Notes: generated by a model from the letters alone, not told the origin. Shown: positions 12,246 through 24,320, counted from the first letter of the stretch. The stretch: 64,000 nt of DNA from Thunnus maccoyii (GCF_910596095.1 NC_056550.1:16400501-16464500), one strand, 5' to 3'. Translations and numbers: made by a program.

Positions 12246-14601
12246 AGAAATGGGCGTCAACTAATAAAAAAATTACTTATTACTTTATGACTCATATCAT
12301 TGTTTGTCTGGACTGGGGAGGAGGTGCGAGTTTTGATTTCTCAAGTGTGGAGAGTAACTAATTAGGACTCTCATTACTTTAGCTTTAACAATCTTATGTC
12401 ATTCATAAATTGGTCAATCTACTTTCACCAAAGTGTATTTTTGATGATGTATAATTAACTTTGAACACAAGAACTACTGTATAGTTGCTATCTATGGCAC
12501 AATCCCAGAGGTTATACTTGTTAAATTTCTTTAAAAAATGGTCACTACTAAAGCAAATTGGACATTATTGGCTGGCAGATAGGGAACGGGCCCACATGGT
12601 CTATAAATGACTGTTACACATAATGGATAAGGCTTTTATTATTGTTTGTTTTTATCATTAAACAGTTTCTGTTTCCTCCAGAGAAATGTCATGACACATT
12701 AAGATGGAATTCCAGTATGTATGTCTTGCTTTGTTCAGAATGTTAAAATGGTCACACAGAGCTTGAAGGCTTGTTGTGTATGCATAACATTTGTTTTATT
12801 GTTTTATTACTGGGGGATTACACAATCATACATTCAGGAATTCACTTTCCATTTATTGATCAATGCAATCACTACTTCGATGTATGATCACAAAGTACTT
12901 AGCACAGGCCCACAGTGAAGCATGTCTGCTTTTGGTTTCATTCACTTTGACTTTCCCTTTGAGTAAGGACACACTCAGCTGGTCGGCAGAGCAGCAGAAA
13001 ACTGTGTATTTATATTACTGTGCTGGAAAAAAACCTAATGACATGAATGGGTGTGCTTTAGAAAGACAGTACTGGAAAAAGGAAGTTAAGACTTCCTTTT
13101 TCCAGTTGTAGCTACTGGATAAAAATAAAATCCAAAATTATTGAGAAAAATAACATGCCATGCTGAAGGGCACACACAATTTAATGACCCCAAGCAAAGT
13201 CAGGCCTGCAAAAACATCTACAAGAAATGAAGACAAAGAACTGATCCATAACCATGTTTGCAGCTCTTACATGACAACACTATGTGCTGTGTTGTCTGTT
13301 GTTCTGTAAATTCTCAGTTAAGGGTAACATGCTCAACCTGCACATGTTTATTGTTACAACTGAGTATCCCATGATGCCTGTGGGATGACCTTTGTTCCAG
13401 TTATGAGTGTCTCTCTACAGCTCTCACATGACACCCACTCATTGAGGAGAGTTGTGTGCATGGATGTATTAAGAGAGGGTTGTGTATAGCAAAGCAATGA
13501 AGGCTCGACATTAACACATCTCAGGATGCTATGCTCTTACATTCTCAGCAGAGGGCAGAATAACCTTTAATTTGAGCAAGTTTTGGTGACTGTCATGGAG
13601 TGCAGGGACTATGTAGTTTTTTTTTCAACCAGAGGACTGCACCAAAGGACCTCACAAACAGAGGCTGTGCTTAAAAGGGGGACAAAGTCATCCAAGTTAT
13701 CTTGCTGAAACACCCAAGATTGGCGTTTCAGCATGATAACTTTCATTTTGCCCTTACCATGGTAACTTGGACTGCACTCCCAGGCAAAGGGAGTCAGACT
13801 GTCAGATCCAGAGGTATTTTAGTCTGTCTTCACCATGCAACCTGTGTCAAAAAATTAAAAAACAGATAGTCCTTTGGCCATAATAGCAAAAATTCTTTTA
13901 CAAAAAAAAAACTGCATGCATGAGTGTAATTAATAAAAGTGGATACTATTGAAATACCAGTAAGCAGAGCTGTTTGCAGGATGTTTTGAGACTCACAGAA
14001 TCACAGTGCTTTCCATGGGTGTTCATTGTCTAAGATACACTATACAAGAAGCATATGAGAGTCATTTTGCACACTGGGCTGCAATTAAGAGTTTCCATCA
14101 AAAAAGCATTTATTAATTGCAAAAGTTTATATCTCACACACAGCAATTGTCTGTATTTAATTTCCTTGACATATACACATACCTTTTAACCAGCAGTTCA
14201 CAGTAAATTTACAGTTGGTTATATAATTTTAATAGGTTACTCTCGAGAACCTCAGGAACCACATACTACAGAAAGCAAATGAACTTTTACACAGTGCCAA
14301 AACCACAGAACAGCAGCATCTAGAGTTTGCAAAATACAGAGCACACGAAAGCAACTTAACAGCCAGTCAGTGCATACACATCCATGCATATTTCACCCAG
14401 AGGTATGATAAGAACATATTCAAACATATTGTCTGATCGCTTTTGATGGTCATAGACTTCTGAGCCTCAGTAGTTCCTTTGTATTGAATAAGACACAAGG
14501 AGGACATGAAATGGCATAAGTTACACTGTAGAGATGTTGTGAATTCTCAAAGTGCAGCTAACAAAATCATTGCAAATGTAGTAATGGTTTACATCAAAAC
14601 A
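12246..14601. other. Intergenic spacer between rnf213 promoter and the siglec-like pair
   Basis: No coding exon was recognised. It contains one perfect hairpin (13071-13106, listed separately). From about 14260 to 14470 it resembles 19090-19300, showing that 3' flanking DNA was included in the receptor gene duplication. Confidence 0.45.
13071..13106. repeat. Perfect 16-bp inverted repeat (hairpin)
   Basis: The arms ACTGGAAAAAGGAAGT (13071-13086) and ACTTCCTTTTTCCAGT (13091-13106) are exact reverse complements with a 4-base loop. No U-rich tract or gene end is beside it, so it is not a terminator. It may be the tip of a fold-back element or a structured site in an unrecognised transcript. Only the structure is directly supported. 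Confidence 0.55.
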
Positions 14602-14607
14602 TTTATT
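14602..14607 (-). terminator. Poly(A) signal of receptor copy A
   Basis: TTTATT on the plus strand gives AATAAA on the minus strand, about 95 bases after the stop codon of copy A. No competing signal lies between. Confidence 0.5.
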
Positions 14608-14701
14608 CCCTGACCAGCAGGTTTAATGCATGGGAACAGACAGTAAACAATTCAACATTGTGTCTGTACAGCTATTACCACAAAATGTGCTGGTTGACAA
14701 A

Positions 14702-17700
14702 TCAGAGAGATTCAATATATGAAGGATTCAAGAGTTGGTCCCTGAAAAGAGAAACAGAAAATGTTTACACTGTCTTGAGACAATCATTATTCATGACATG
14801 TGTAAGTGTTTGCTGAGCATTACCTGCACACCCTGCTGTATATCACACCTTCATCAGTATGGGAGTCCATCTGCTGCTCCCTGCAGGTGATACAGTCAGT
14901 TCCTACATGTGCCTCCAATGCAACAATTATTATTATTTTTAAATGGATGGATAAGAATTGTAAAAACATCTCACATGTTTGATTTTCTTATGGCAGTGAA
15001 GTTAACAGCTGTGTAGATGGGCTCTACTGTTCCTCCCTCAAACTGGTTTCCCTCTTGTGATTGGTTGTTGTGAAATATGGACCAGTTGACATAGACAGCA
15101 TTCTGGATGCAATCATTTCAAAAATATGATGAATTAATGTCGAACAATGTTCTCCTCTCACATTAAACTCTACCTTTCTGTTTCTATTCTGCATGACCCT
15201 TTTACTCACACCCACATGACAAAACAACCTCTGTGTTCTCTTATTGGATGCCCATCATTGTATCTCATTTAGTAAAGATTTAGCATGTTAACATGTAACA
15301 TGCCTGACTCAGTTGAACTTCCAGCTCTAATTCACTAACCTAAACTTTAGCAAACAGAACCTTTAGTAATGATAGTACAACCTGTATGTCCTCCTCACAC
15401 TCTGTCTTTGGTGCTGTTTTCCATTTTCTGTTCAGTATGAAACAGATGAACAAAATTTGTAAAATCATCACATTATTGTTGTATGTGAGATAGGATAATG
15501 ATACAGTGTAAATACAGCTTACCTTATGATGGCAATAACACTGGTTACAATCAGCAGTACAGCAATAGTAGCAATAATTAGTACGTCTCTGGTAATTGTT
15601 GACCCAGACACTGTGTAACAAAGGCAGCATGTTAGCTTTTTGGGTCTAGAATCAATTACTTTTATAATGTATTTTGGCTGTTAGCTGTGACCTGCTTGCC
15701 TTTCATCTTTAACATCACAACTGAGGAGTTTTGACTTCCATGTTTGTTGGTGGCACTGCATAGGTACTGGCCACCATCGCCAGGATAAAACTCCCTAAAG
15801 TGAAGTTCAGGTTGGTGTCCAACGTCAATAATATCATCATTATCATAAATTTTAAACCAAGTATAATTCTCCACTGGAGGGTTTGCATGGCTGCAGCAGA
15901 TCAGGGTGACATTGCTGCCAACGTCTACCTCCGTTGATGGTCTGATAGACACTGATGTGTTCTTAGGGCCATCTGAAAGAGAACTGGAGTTGTTAGTTGT
16001 CAGTCATTTGTTTGTTCTGGCATGTAAGTTTTGTGTGTGTATTTTGCAAATCAAGACGGTAATCTTACATTCAGACACTTTAATGCTTCACTGATTTAAT
16101 TTAAAGGTTTTGTTCATCCAGAAACACCATATCCTACAGATTTAATTTTCATTTATGTATCAGCTAAAACCCCTTCTGTTGCAGCAGAGATATTAACAAA
16201 TGAAATGGAGGGTGTATCCCAGTGGCTCAAAAACAAACATCTAATGCTGAATTTTAAAAAGACTGTGTCAATGTGTTTCTCCATGAGAGGGAAAGCAAAA
16301 GAAACGTTTATAATCAAAATAGATCAAGAGGAAATAAAGGAAGTCAGTGACTTTAAATTTTTAGGTGTTATTTTGGATTCCCAACCAAATTTGATAAACA
16401 TGTTAAAAAGCCATGAAAGACAGTAAAGACAAATCTGAACTGTTTTAGAATGATAAGACATTACATACCCCTTAAAGCAGCTCAACTGTTTATGCATGCC
16501 ATGATATTTTCACATTTATCCTATTGTGTTACTGTATGGAGCCAGGCTTCACAGTCAACTGTTAAACCCATTACATCATTATACAAACAAGCACTAAAAA
16601 TAGTGGATCAAAAACAAATGAAATGGCACCATTGTATAATTCTGAAAAAGTAGAAGCTGCTTAGTTATGACAGCTTTATCAAGTTTTCTTTTATCAAACT
16701 GATTTTTAAATGTTTGAACAATCTTGCCCCAGCTGTACTTTGTCCATATGTAACAAAAATACATACAGATAAACATACATGCACACTGATATAAACTATG
16801 CATGTATGTACATGGACACATACACCTATAAATATTATGCACGTAAATACATCATTACCATGAATTAGGGAACATATACATGTGCACACATATGCAACAC
16901 ATGTAAATTGATTGTTATGTGATGTAAATACTGTTGTTATTGAGAATGTCACTATTTAGTATGAGCTTTATTCAATTAATGTATTTCTGGTAGTGATATG
17001 TTATGACTATTTTTAAGTAGAAAAGCCTAACCAGGGACAGGGGTCGCAAATTAGCCCTGGCTAGAAATCCTATATGTAATACATCTGTTTCATGTTACTT
17101 TAACCTGTTACAATGTTTTTTTGTATCGTCCCTGACAAATAAACTAATAAATAAAATAAAAAATAAAATTACTTTTCTCTTCTTATCTCTTGTTCTTTAA
17201 AGTATTGACTTTGAGTCCAGTACTCACATTCAACATTGATATTTATGACCCCTGAAGTTGTTCCTGTGTGTGTCTTTAGCGAGCAGGTGTAGTTTCCAGA
17301 GCTTGTGGAGGACATGTTGCTTAAGTAAAGTACAGGTCCTTCGTTTATGGGTTCTCCATTCTTAAACCAGGTGAAAGCAGATGAAATGTTGATGCCATCA
17401 CAGCTGTTTATGCAGATCAGATTCACAGACTCGCCTTCTTTCATCATTTCATTTCCATGAGGTTTTTTCACTGATACGTTCAAATCTAGAAGAGCAAAGT
17501 ACTACTGCTTCAGTTTCAAACTTTGCATACTAAAGTGCAGACAAGATTCACAACTGTATTTTGTTCATCAAAAAGAAAATAAAACTTACCAACAACTTTT
17601 AATGTTGAGCCACGTAGCGCAATCCATTTGCCCTGTTCAGAGTCAGTTATAAATCTGAAGGCATATTTTCCTCCATCATTATGCTCCACGTGATGTATTT

Positions 17701-18095
17701 TTAAAGAACAATTGTGATGTTTGTCACCAATGTACTGAAATTTTGAGGAATTATTTCTTGACTTGCTCTCAAATATGAAAGGAACCTTAAAAGTATCATA
17801 AATTATATGACCCCATATGACACTTTTTAGTATACGTTGGCCAGGAAAGTAAACTGAACAAGGAATGACAACAGACGAGCCTTTCACTGCGCAGATATGT
17901 TGCTGTTGATGTACCACATTCCCTTTATTGCAGAGAACATCTGAAAGAGATCATTTCATCCATAACTTGTATGATTTTATCTTTTAATATTACCTTAAAT
18001 GAGATTTAAGTGTTGTACTTACCAGACAGAAATAGTAGCATCAGTGTCGATGTCAAGTTTCTGTGCTCAATACGCATGTTGAAACTGTTTCCCAT
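14702..18095 (-). CDS. Siglec/CD22-like Ig receptor, copy A (intact, ITIM-bearing)
   Basis: Type I membrane receptor, probably inhibitory and on leukocytes. Exons: 18095 (or 18077)-18023 signal peptide, 17940-17590 V-set, 17485-17228 and 15972-15700 C2-set, 15610-15523 transmembrane, 15427-15382, 15102-14975, 14880-14824 and 14741-14702 cytoplasmic. The sum is 437 codons from the first ATG (431 from the second) and in frame throughout. The V domain has Cys46 (VVIPC) and Cys96 (NCSLKI), the B-E strand disulphide typical of siglecs. It has YAFRF rather than YxC on strand F; Arg114 sits where siglecs hold the sialic-acid-binding Arg, followed by GKW. Numbering is from the second ATG. The transmembrane core is VLIIATIAVLLIVTSVIAII. 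The tail carries VIYSRV, an ITIM, and PIYTAV, a weaker tyrosine motif. The donor after the third Ig exon is GC (GCAAGC). Naming beyond siglec/CD22-like is unsafe in fish. Confidence 0.85.
16157..17190 (+). mobile_element. 5'-truncated non-LTR retrotransposon (LINE) in intron of receptor copy A
   Basis: Plus-strand frames at 16205-16426 and 16450-16653 encode the C-terminal part of a LINE reverse transcriptase. The first has WLKNKHLMLNFKKT, then FKFLGVILDS; the second has MIRHYIPLKAAQLF, SYCVTVWSQAS and YKQALKIVDQK. The frame is interrupted between the two and again after 16650. A LINE-type 3' end follows (CCCTGACAAATAAAC, then an AAATAAAAT-rich tail at 17138-17170). The matching intron in copy B is only about 150 bases and lacks it. 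Jockey/L2/CR1-like by protein pattern, family not settled. Oriented opposite to the host gene. Confidence 0.8.
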
Positions 18096-19674
18096 TACAG
18101 TCAAGTAATCATGAAGCTTTGCAGGCCACGTTGAATGCTTTCCACTCAAAATGCAGAATTAGTGTGTCGCTTTTCTTCCTCTACTACAAAGCATCCTGTA
18201 ACTAAAAGTCCAGCCCCTGAAAGAAGGTCACAGCTTAAATGTGAACATGAGCAGTATCTGTGAAACCACATGTTGCCTTCTTGAGTGGTAAGCACAGTCA
18301 CACTTTTTTTCTTAATCACAAAACAATCATGACCAATGTTTGAGCATCTTTTTTCTTTAGTTTTCATGTTAACTTTTAGATACTTTGCACTCAAATTAAA
18401 AAAATGAAATATGCACACGCAAAATGTGATCTGTTGTTGAGCCTGGATACTTAATGCATGAGTAGAAAACATCAGCCATTATCAGGAATTTGGTATCAGA
18501 AATTTAAGAAAAAAAAATGGATGCACTTTACAGTAATTTCACATAGAATTTAAAAAAGAAAAAACTCTACTTTAGGTTTTCGATTTTGAAAACAGAAATT
18601 ATCTGGACTCTGTTCATTGTCATCAACATCAGTCAGTAAGGACATGCCCAATCAACACCACTGGGAAGTTTCACAATACAAGAATTTGTGATGAAAGCTG
18701 CGTTGTAACAGCCATAATAGGTCTTAGGGTCCTTACTTTAACACAGTCGTGATATCAATAAAGAGTTTCCAAAATTAAACTTCTCTCAGGTAGCTTATAA
18801 TCATAGATGCCTGCAAATTCAGTGTGTAGGTGTATTATTCATCTGTATGTCATCACTGAAGCCCTGGAGGACAACCATGCAGAAAAACAAAAGCTTCGGT
18901 GTTTCAGTGTGATGACACACTGTTGCATCAATAAAAAGAAAGACTACTCACCTTAATGACAGCTATGAGCAAATTTGTTTGCTGTGCAATGTTTTTCTAT
19001 TGTTTTCATTTAGTTTGAACCTCACATACTGTCGATGTCTGCATGTCAGTAGCGCAGGTTTATAGATGAGTATAATTTTGGTAAGATACACTCCTGAGAA
19101 ATACACCGAGGACTACAGGAAGCAAATTAACTTTTACAGTGCCAAACACACAGAATAAGAACATTTATGATTTGTAAAACACTGAGCACCCGAAAGCAAC
19201 TTAACAACCAGTTTGTGCATGCATATCCACGCACATTTGACCCAGAGGCATTAAAAAAATACATATTCTGACATATTGTTTGATTATTTTGACAATGATT
19301 TTGGTTGCAGACAGACTCCACCCTCCTGTAAAACTGAGAGAGGAAGAGATGTGGAGGAACATCATCTGAGAATGTGTCAGTAAGGCCTGAGACTCACAAT
19401 AATTCCTTTGTAATGAATCAAGCATGAGGAAAAACTGAAATGGAAACATGTTACACTGAAGAATTTTAATGAATTTTCAAACTACACAAGCCGCCAACAA
19501 AATTTTTACAGCTTTAGAAATGATACATATCAAAAGATTTATTCCCTTGCCAGCATGTTCAACTAAATTCCCCATTAGTTTACAATTTGATACCAGCATG
19601 TGCCTCACCTTTATAGATCTAGATAACATAAGATAATATGAGTTGAATATAAAGAGTTGAGGCTAATGGCACAC
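18096..19674. other. Spacer between the two receptor genes
   Basis: Holds the upstream region of copy A and the 3' flank of copy B. The part 19090-19300 is alignable with 14260-14470, for example GCACCCGAAAGCAACTTAAC versus GCACACGAAAGCAACTTAAC, so the duplicated unit extends beyond the coding exons. No separate gene is seen; open frames here are unsupported. Confidence 0.5.
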
Positions 19675-19680
19675 TTTATT
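19675..19680 (-). terminator. Poly(A) signal of receptor copy B
   Basis: AATAAA on the minus strand about 25 bases after the copy B stop codon. A second one lies at 19543-19538, equivalent in position to the copy A signal. Confidence 0.45.
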
Positions 19681-19704
19681 CCACATGTTACAAAACCCAG
19701 TTTC

Positions 19705-22080
19705 TTAATTTTCTATTGCATTTTTCTTTTCTTTTATTTGTACCTTCTGTGTTGACAGAGAAGAAAATAAAAACAAGAAATTACAAATGTTTGTTGTGAT
19801 ACTTGTAGGGTTCAACTGTTGGTTCCTGGAAAAGAAAAAAAAATGCACTTATGCTATCTTCAGCAAAATCTTTATTCATGACGTGTAAGTGTTTGTTGAG
19901 CTTTACCTGCACACTGTGCTGTAAACCACACCTTCATCATCGTCATTATGGGAGTGAAACCGCTGCTCCCTGCACGTGACAAAGTCAGTTTGTACATGTG
20001 CCTCCACTGCAACAATCATTAATGTTTGAAAAATGGTTTACAATTGTAAAAACATCTCACATGTTTGATTCTCTGTTGGTTTTGAAGTAAACAGAAGTAT
20101 AGATGAGTTCTGTTGTTCTGCCTTCACACTGATTTGCCTCCCGTTGGTTATCGTAACAAATGAGCCAGTTGACGTAGTCTGTATTCTGGATACATAAAGA
20201 AATACCAAAAGATGAATTAGTGCAGAACAATGTTCTCCTCTTACATTTATATCCTGAGCTACTGTGACCCCTTTTTCCTACACTCACACAACAAAAACAT
20301 CCTATTTGATGCCAGTCATGGTATTTATCAGTTCATCAAGAATCACTGTAGGATGTGGGTTTGACTTGTTTCTCACCTACTTAACTCAGTTAGAGACAAC
20401 CAGCCCAACTGTCATTTTCACTCATTTCATATTCACTAACAAACTAGAATACAATAAAAAAAAGCCTAAAATAGTCCTGATGGTGCCACCTGTATGTCCT
20501 CCTCACAGTCGGTCGTCGGTGCCCACGTCATTTTTTTGTTGAGCCTGAAACAGATGAACAAAACCTGTAAAATCAACATGCAAGACTCATTGCAAGATCA
20601 GTGTAAATACAACTTACCTTATGACAGCAGTGGTCACAATGAGAAACACAGCAACAATAGCAATGATAAGTATGTCTCTGGTAGCTGTTGCCCAAAATAC
20701 TGTGAAACAAAAGCATTGAGTTAGCTTTGTGAGAGCATCAGAGTCAAATACTCCTTTGATGCCAATTTTAATATCCATAATCTTAGACTCAAGTGCTTTT
20801 TTTAAAATGTTTTTGGCCATTACCCATGTTCTTCTTACCTTTCATCTTTAACGTCACAACAGAGGAGTTTTGACTTCCATGTGTGTTGGTGGCGCTGCAT
20901 AAATACTGGCCACCATTACCAGGAAAGAAGAGAGGCTCATGGCCAACAGTCATAATATCATCATCATCATCATCATGTATTTTAAACCAAGTATAATTCT
21001 CCACTGGGGGGTTTGCATGGCTGCTGCAGATCAGGGTGACGTTGCTACCGGCGTCTACCTCTGGCGATGGTCTGATAGACACTGATGTGTTCTTTGGGCC
21101 ATCTGAAACACAACTTGAGTTTTTAGTTGTCTAGAGATAAATCTAACATTCAGACACTTAAATGCTTCACTGTTTCAAGGTTTAGTTCATCCAGAAAAAC
21201 ACTATACTGTAGATTTCATTTCAAGTATTAACTTTGATTCCAGTACTCACATTGAACATCGATATTTAAGACTCTTGAAGTTGTTCCTGTGTGTTTCTTT
21301 AGCGAGCAAGTGTAGTTTCCAGAGCTTGTAGAAGACATGTTTCTCAAATAAAGCACAGGTCCTTCACGTATGGGTTCTCCATTCTTAAACCAGGTGAAAG
21401 CAGATGAAACGTTGATGTCGTCACAGCTGTTTATGCAGGTCAGATTCACAGACTCGCCTTCCATCACTGTTTCATTTCCATGAGATTTTGTCACCAAAAT
21501 ATTTAAATCTGGAAGAGCAAAGAACAGCTTCAGTTTCAAACTTTGCAGATTGTGAATTATAGTCGATGTTTATAATAAAAAACAAAAACAAAACAAAACT
21601 TACCAACAACCTTTAATGTTGGGCCAGCTTTACTAGGCCTCCAGACCTTTTTATTGCTAGTAAAAAATCTGATGGTGTATAATCCTTTGTCATCATGGTT
21701 CACTTGCCGTATTTTTAAGGAGCAATTGTGATGTTTGTCACCGATATACTGAAATCTTGGGGAGGTCTTGATGACCTTGCCGTCAAAAATAGAACCATGA
21801 TTCTTTACACGACCCCACTGGACTCTCTTTATTCTCAGGTTGTCAGTGTGGTAAAATGAACATTGTATGACAGCAGACAAGCCTTTCACTGCGCAGATAT
21901 GTTGCTGTTGATATTCCACTTTCAACATGTTGCAGAGAACGTCTGAAAGAGATGGATTCATGCATAACTTGTGTGATTTTATCTTTTAAATATTGCGTTA
22001 AATGAGAGTTAAGTGTTGTACTTACCAGGCAGAAACAGTAGCATTAGTGTCCATGTCAGGTTTTTGTGTTTAATGAGCAT
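19705..22080 (-). CDS. Siglec/CD22-like Ig receptor, copy B (intact, ITIM-bearing)
   Basis: Tandem paralogue of copy A with the same exon plan: 22080-22026 signal peptide, 21942-21604 V-set, 21508-21251 and 21102-20839 C2-set, 20699-20618 transmembrane, 20544-20490, 20185-20061, 19969-19907 and 19825-19705 cytoplasmic. The exons join to 453 codons with consistent phases. The V domain has the B/E cysteine pair (AVIQC, NCSLKI) and YTIRF, with Arg at the siglec ligand position. Ig3 carries a run of six Asp in place of the shorter acidic stretch of copy A. The transmembrane core is ILIIAIVAVFLIVTTAVI. The tail has two ITIM-type sites, LIYTSV and VVYSTV. The last exon reads through 40 codons after the splice, giving a longer, Lys-rich C-terminus than copy A. 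The donor after Ig3 is canonical GT. Confidence 0.85.
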
Positions 22081-23129
22081 TTTGAAGTTCTTTCCAGTCA
22101 AATCATCAAGATTGTAATTGTTTTTAAAGTCTCTGTAGGAGAAAAAAGAAGCTCTACCTGCCACATTGACTGTTTTCTATTCAAAATGCAGAGTGAAGGA
22201 GTATTTTCTTTTATCTGTTTTTTTAATCTACAGTTAAGACAGTTTCCTGTGATGGAAAAAAAAAAAAAAAGGTTTTAGGTCCTAACAAGGTTCTCTGCCT
22301 CTAAAATCAGGTCACATACACCACAGTGCACCATGAGATGTATAAAACCAGTCTCTGTATGAGGAAACCTGCATGTGTCCTGTGCATATGCGTGACATGT
22401 TGCTTTGTTGTGGTCAAAGCCTAGTTATATCAGTTGTCTGTGACTTTTGATCAGACAGTGTACCAACCAAGTGGATTTTTTATGTTCATTTTTAATGTAT
22501 TTGTCATTTTTATTTTTGATAACTGGTGGTAAAAAAAATAATAAAGTAGGGGGAAAAGAGGATAATGTACAGTGTCAGTATGTGTTGTTTAACCATTGAC
22601 ACAGAATAGAATACTTCAGATTTAGGACAATGACATTGAATATGAAAAGCTGATGCAATTATTGTGTCAAATCATTGACTGAATTTCAAAAAAGGATGGG
22701 AGCTTGTCCTTTTCATTCTGGCACTTCCCTCTCATCAACACTGCAGGTTGTATCACATGCTATACATTTTTTTTCTGTAACATATATATGTGAGTTTTGT
22801 CTGAACACATGTTTAAATACTTTCAAGGCAACATTATTAATCCTAAAAATCTCTGTGAAATTTAATAATGGCTCAATTTTATTTTGTTGATACTAGTTAC
22901 CTGCCTTATTCTGCCTTAATGAAATCCAGGACAATGCATGAAGACTTATCAGAGCTTCAATTGTATTGTTCACAATTGTTTTTAGAAAAATAGGATTTTA
23001 TGACAGAATTTGATGTCTATTTGTTCAACATTTTGTCTCAAACATTTAAAATAAACACGTTTCAAACAAAGTTGTCCAGAGGCACAAAAACGGCCGCACA
23101 TGATTTCTCTAAGGTGTGTGAATCACCCA
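22081..23129. other. Divergent spacer between receptor copy B and npb
   Basis: Shared upstream region of two genes that point away from each other. AT-rich, with a short A run at 22257-22270. No coding exon or recognised repeat. Confidence 0.4.
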
Positions 23130-23190
23130 CTCCAGGGTAGTTTTCGTTGACGAAATTGCGGGGATGATCACGGGGTCCCTATAAGTAGAC
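23130..23190 (+). promoter_or_regulatory. npb: npb core promoter
   Basis: CTATAAGTAG at 23179-23188 looks like a TATA element; initiation would fall near 23205-23215. About 35 bases upstream is TTTCGTTGACGAAA, a short palindrome containing TGACG, the half-site bound by CREB/ATF factors. Because the TATA element lies only ~12 bases before the upstream in-frame ATG at 23192, the start codon at 23279 is preferred. Confidence 0.45.
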
Positions 23191-23278
23191 TGTGGAAACG
23201 AGGACACAAGTAGTGCGCGCTGCCAACGAGGAGGACCAGTCGCTTAAGTTACGCAGGACCAAAGACTCAGTGCTCGAT

Positions 23279-24320
23279 ATGGAGATGCCTGCTAAACTCA
23301 TGTTCCCCATCGTGGTGATATCCGTGCTGGTTGCTTGCAGTCCTACGGAGGCATGGTATAAGCAGGTGGCCGGTCCAAGCTACTATTCCGTGGGCAGGGC
23401 GTCCGGCTTGCTGTCCGGTATCCGGAGGTCACCGTACGTCAGGAGAGCCGAGCCAGACACGTCCAACAGCGTATTCTCTGAAATAACTCCTCAGAGTTTC
23501 ATCCTGAAGACAATGGTTAGTGGTCATCGATTATTTCAACGGATTTTGGGTTGGATAAGATTGCCATTACGCATTACGCACGGTGCCTGGTAACTTTGCG
23601 CTCAAGCGCAAATATAAACATTCAGAATCAGACTTTTAAAAACCTGAAAATGTAATAGTACTTTAAGTACAAAACATCTATCTTGAAAATAACACAGATT
23701 ACTGGAAACAAGAAGAAAATTCACCCAATTCTCCTCGTACATTTTAAGACTTTAAACTTTTGGCAGCGTTTTTCATTGTCGAGACTTTTACTCAATTATG
23801 ACTTTAATGAGCTCCAGCTTAAGAATTGGTGAACCCATGGTTAGTTTATCTCTTTTGCGAGCACGTTTATCAGTTTATCTTAATCTTAACACTAGATTTT
23901 ACAGAGAAAACCATCTGAACAGCATTTTTTTCGTTCCAGGACTTCTGGTCAATAAAGCCTGAAAGTTTAAGTGTAGTTTTACATCAGAATACATTGTAAA
24001 GAAAGCTGGACTTTACCGCAGGATACCTCCTGTCAGAGTAATTATATATAACTCCGGATTATTATTACTGATACATCAACGTGTAATAAACCTTTTAATG
24101 TTGTCAGCGTTGACTACTTCATAGTAAGGGGGCGGGGGGGTTAAACACCGTCTAGTGTAATGACATAATTTGTCTGTTTTTCCCCACACAGCCTGTTTGC
24201 ATCAAAGACATCACACCAAACCTGCAGAGCTGTGAACTCTTCCAGGAAATCAAGGGTTCATTTAAGTGCAAAGCAAACGTCTTCCTCTCTGTGGACCCCT
24301 CAGACTGTGCAGGAGACTGA
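23279..24320 (+). CDS. npb: npb, preproneuropeptide B
   Basis: Secreted peptide precursor whose product activates the Gi-coupled receptors NPBWR1/2 in feeding, pain and neuroendocrine control. Two exons, 23279-23515 and 24192-24320, joined in phase 0, give 121 residues. Residues 1-25 are a signal peptide (hydrophobic core [11 protein letters not shown], ending TEA). The mature peptide starts at Trp26 ([17 protein letters not shown]) and ends after 29 residues at SPYV before a dibasic Arg-Arg, the same length as mammalian NPB-29. An internal Arg-Arg lies five residues earlier. The C-terminal part has SCELF, a CKANVFLS stretch and a final Cys, as in the family. YYSVGRA.GLLSG favours neuropeptide B over W, and the pcyt2-mafg neighbourhood agrees with the mammalian NPB locus. 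Confidence 0.95.

Noticed and set aside
13860-14260. AT-rich stretches as possible tRNA or small RNA genes
   Set aside because: No cloverleaf with A and B boxes could be drawn here or elsewhere in the window.
23192-23278. Upstream in-frame ATG giving a 29-residue longer npb product
   Set aside because: The added residues are hydrophilic and would bury the signal peptide. The TATA-like element lies only ~12 bases before this ATG.
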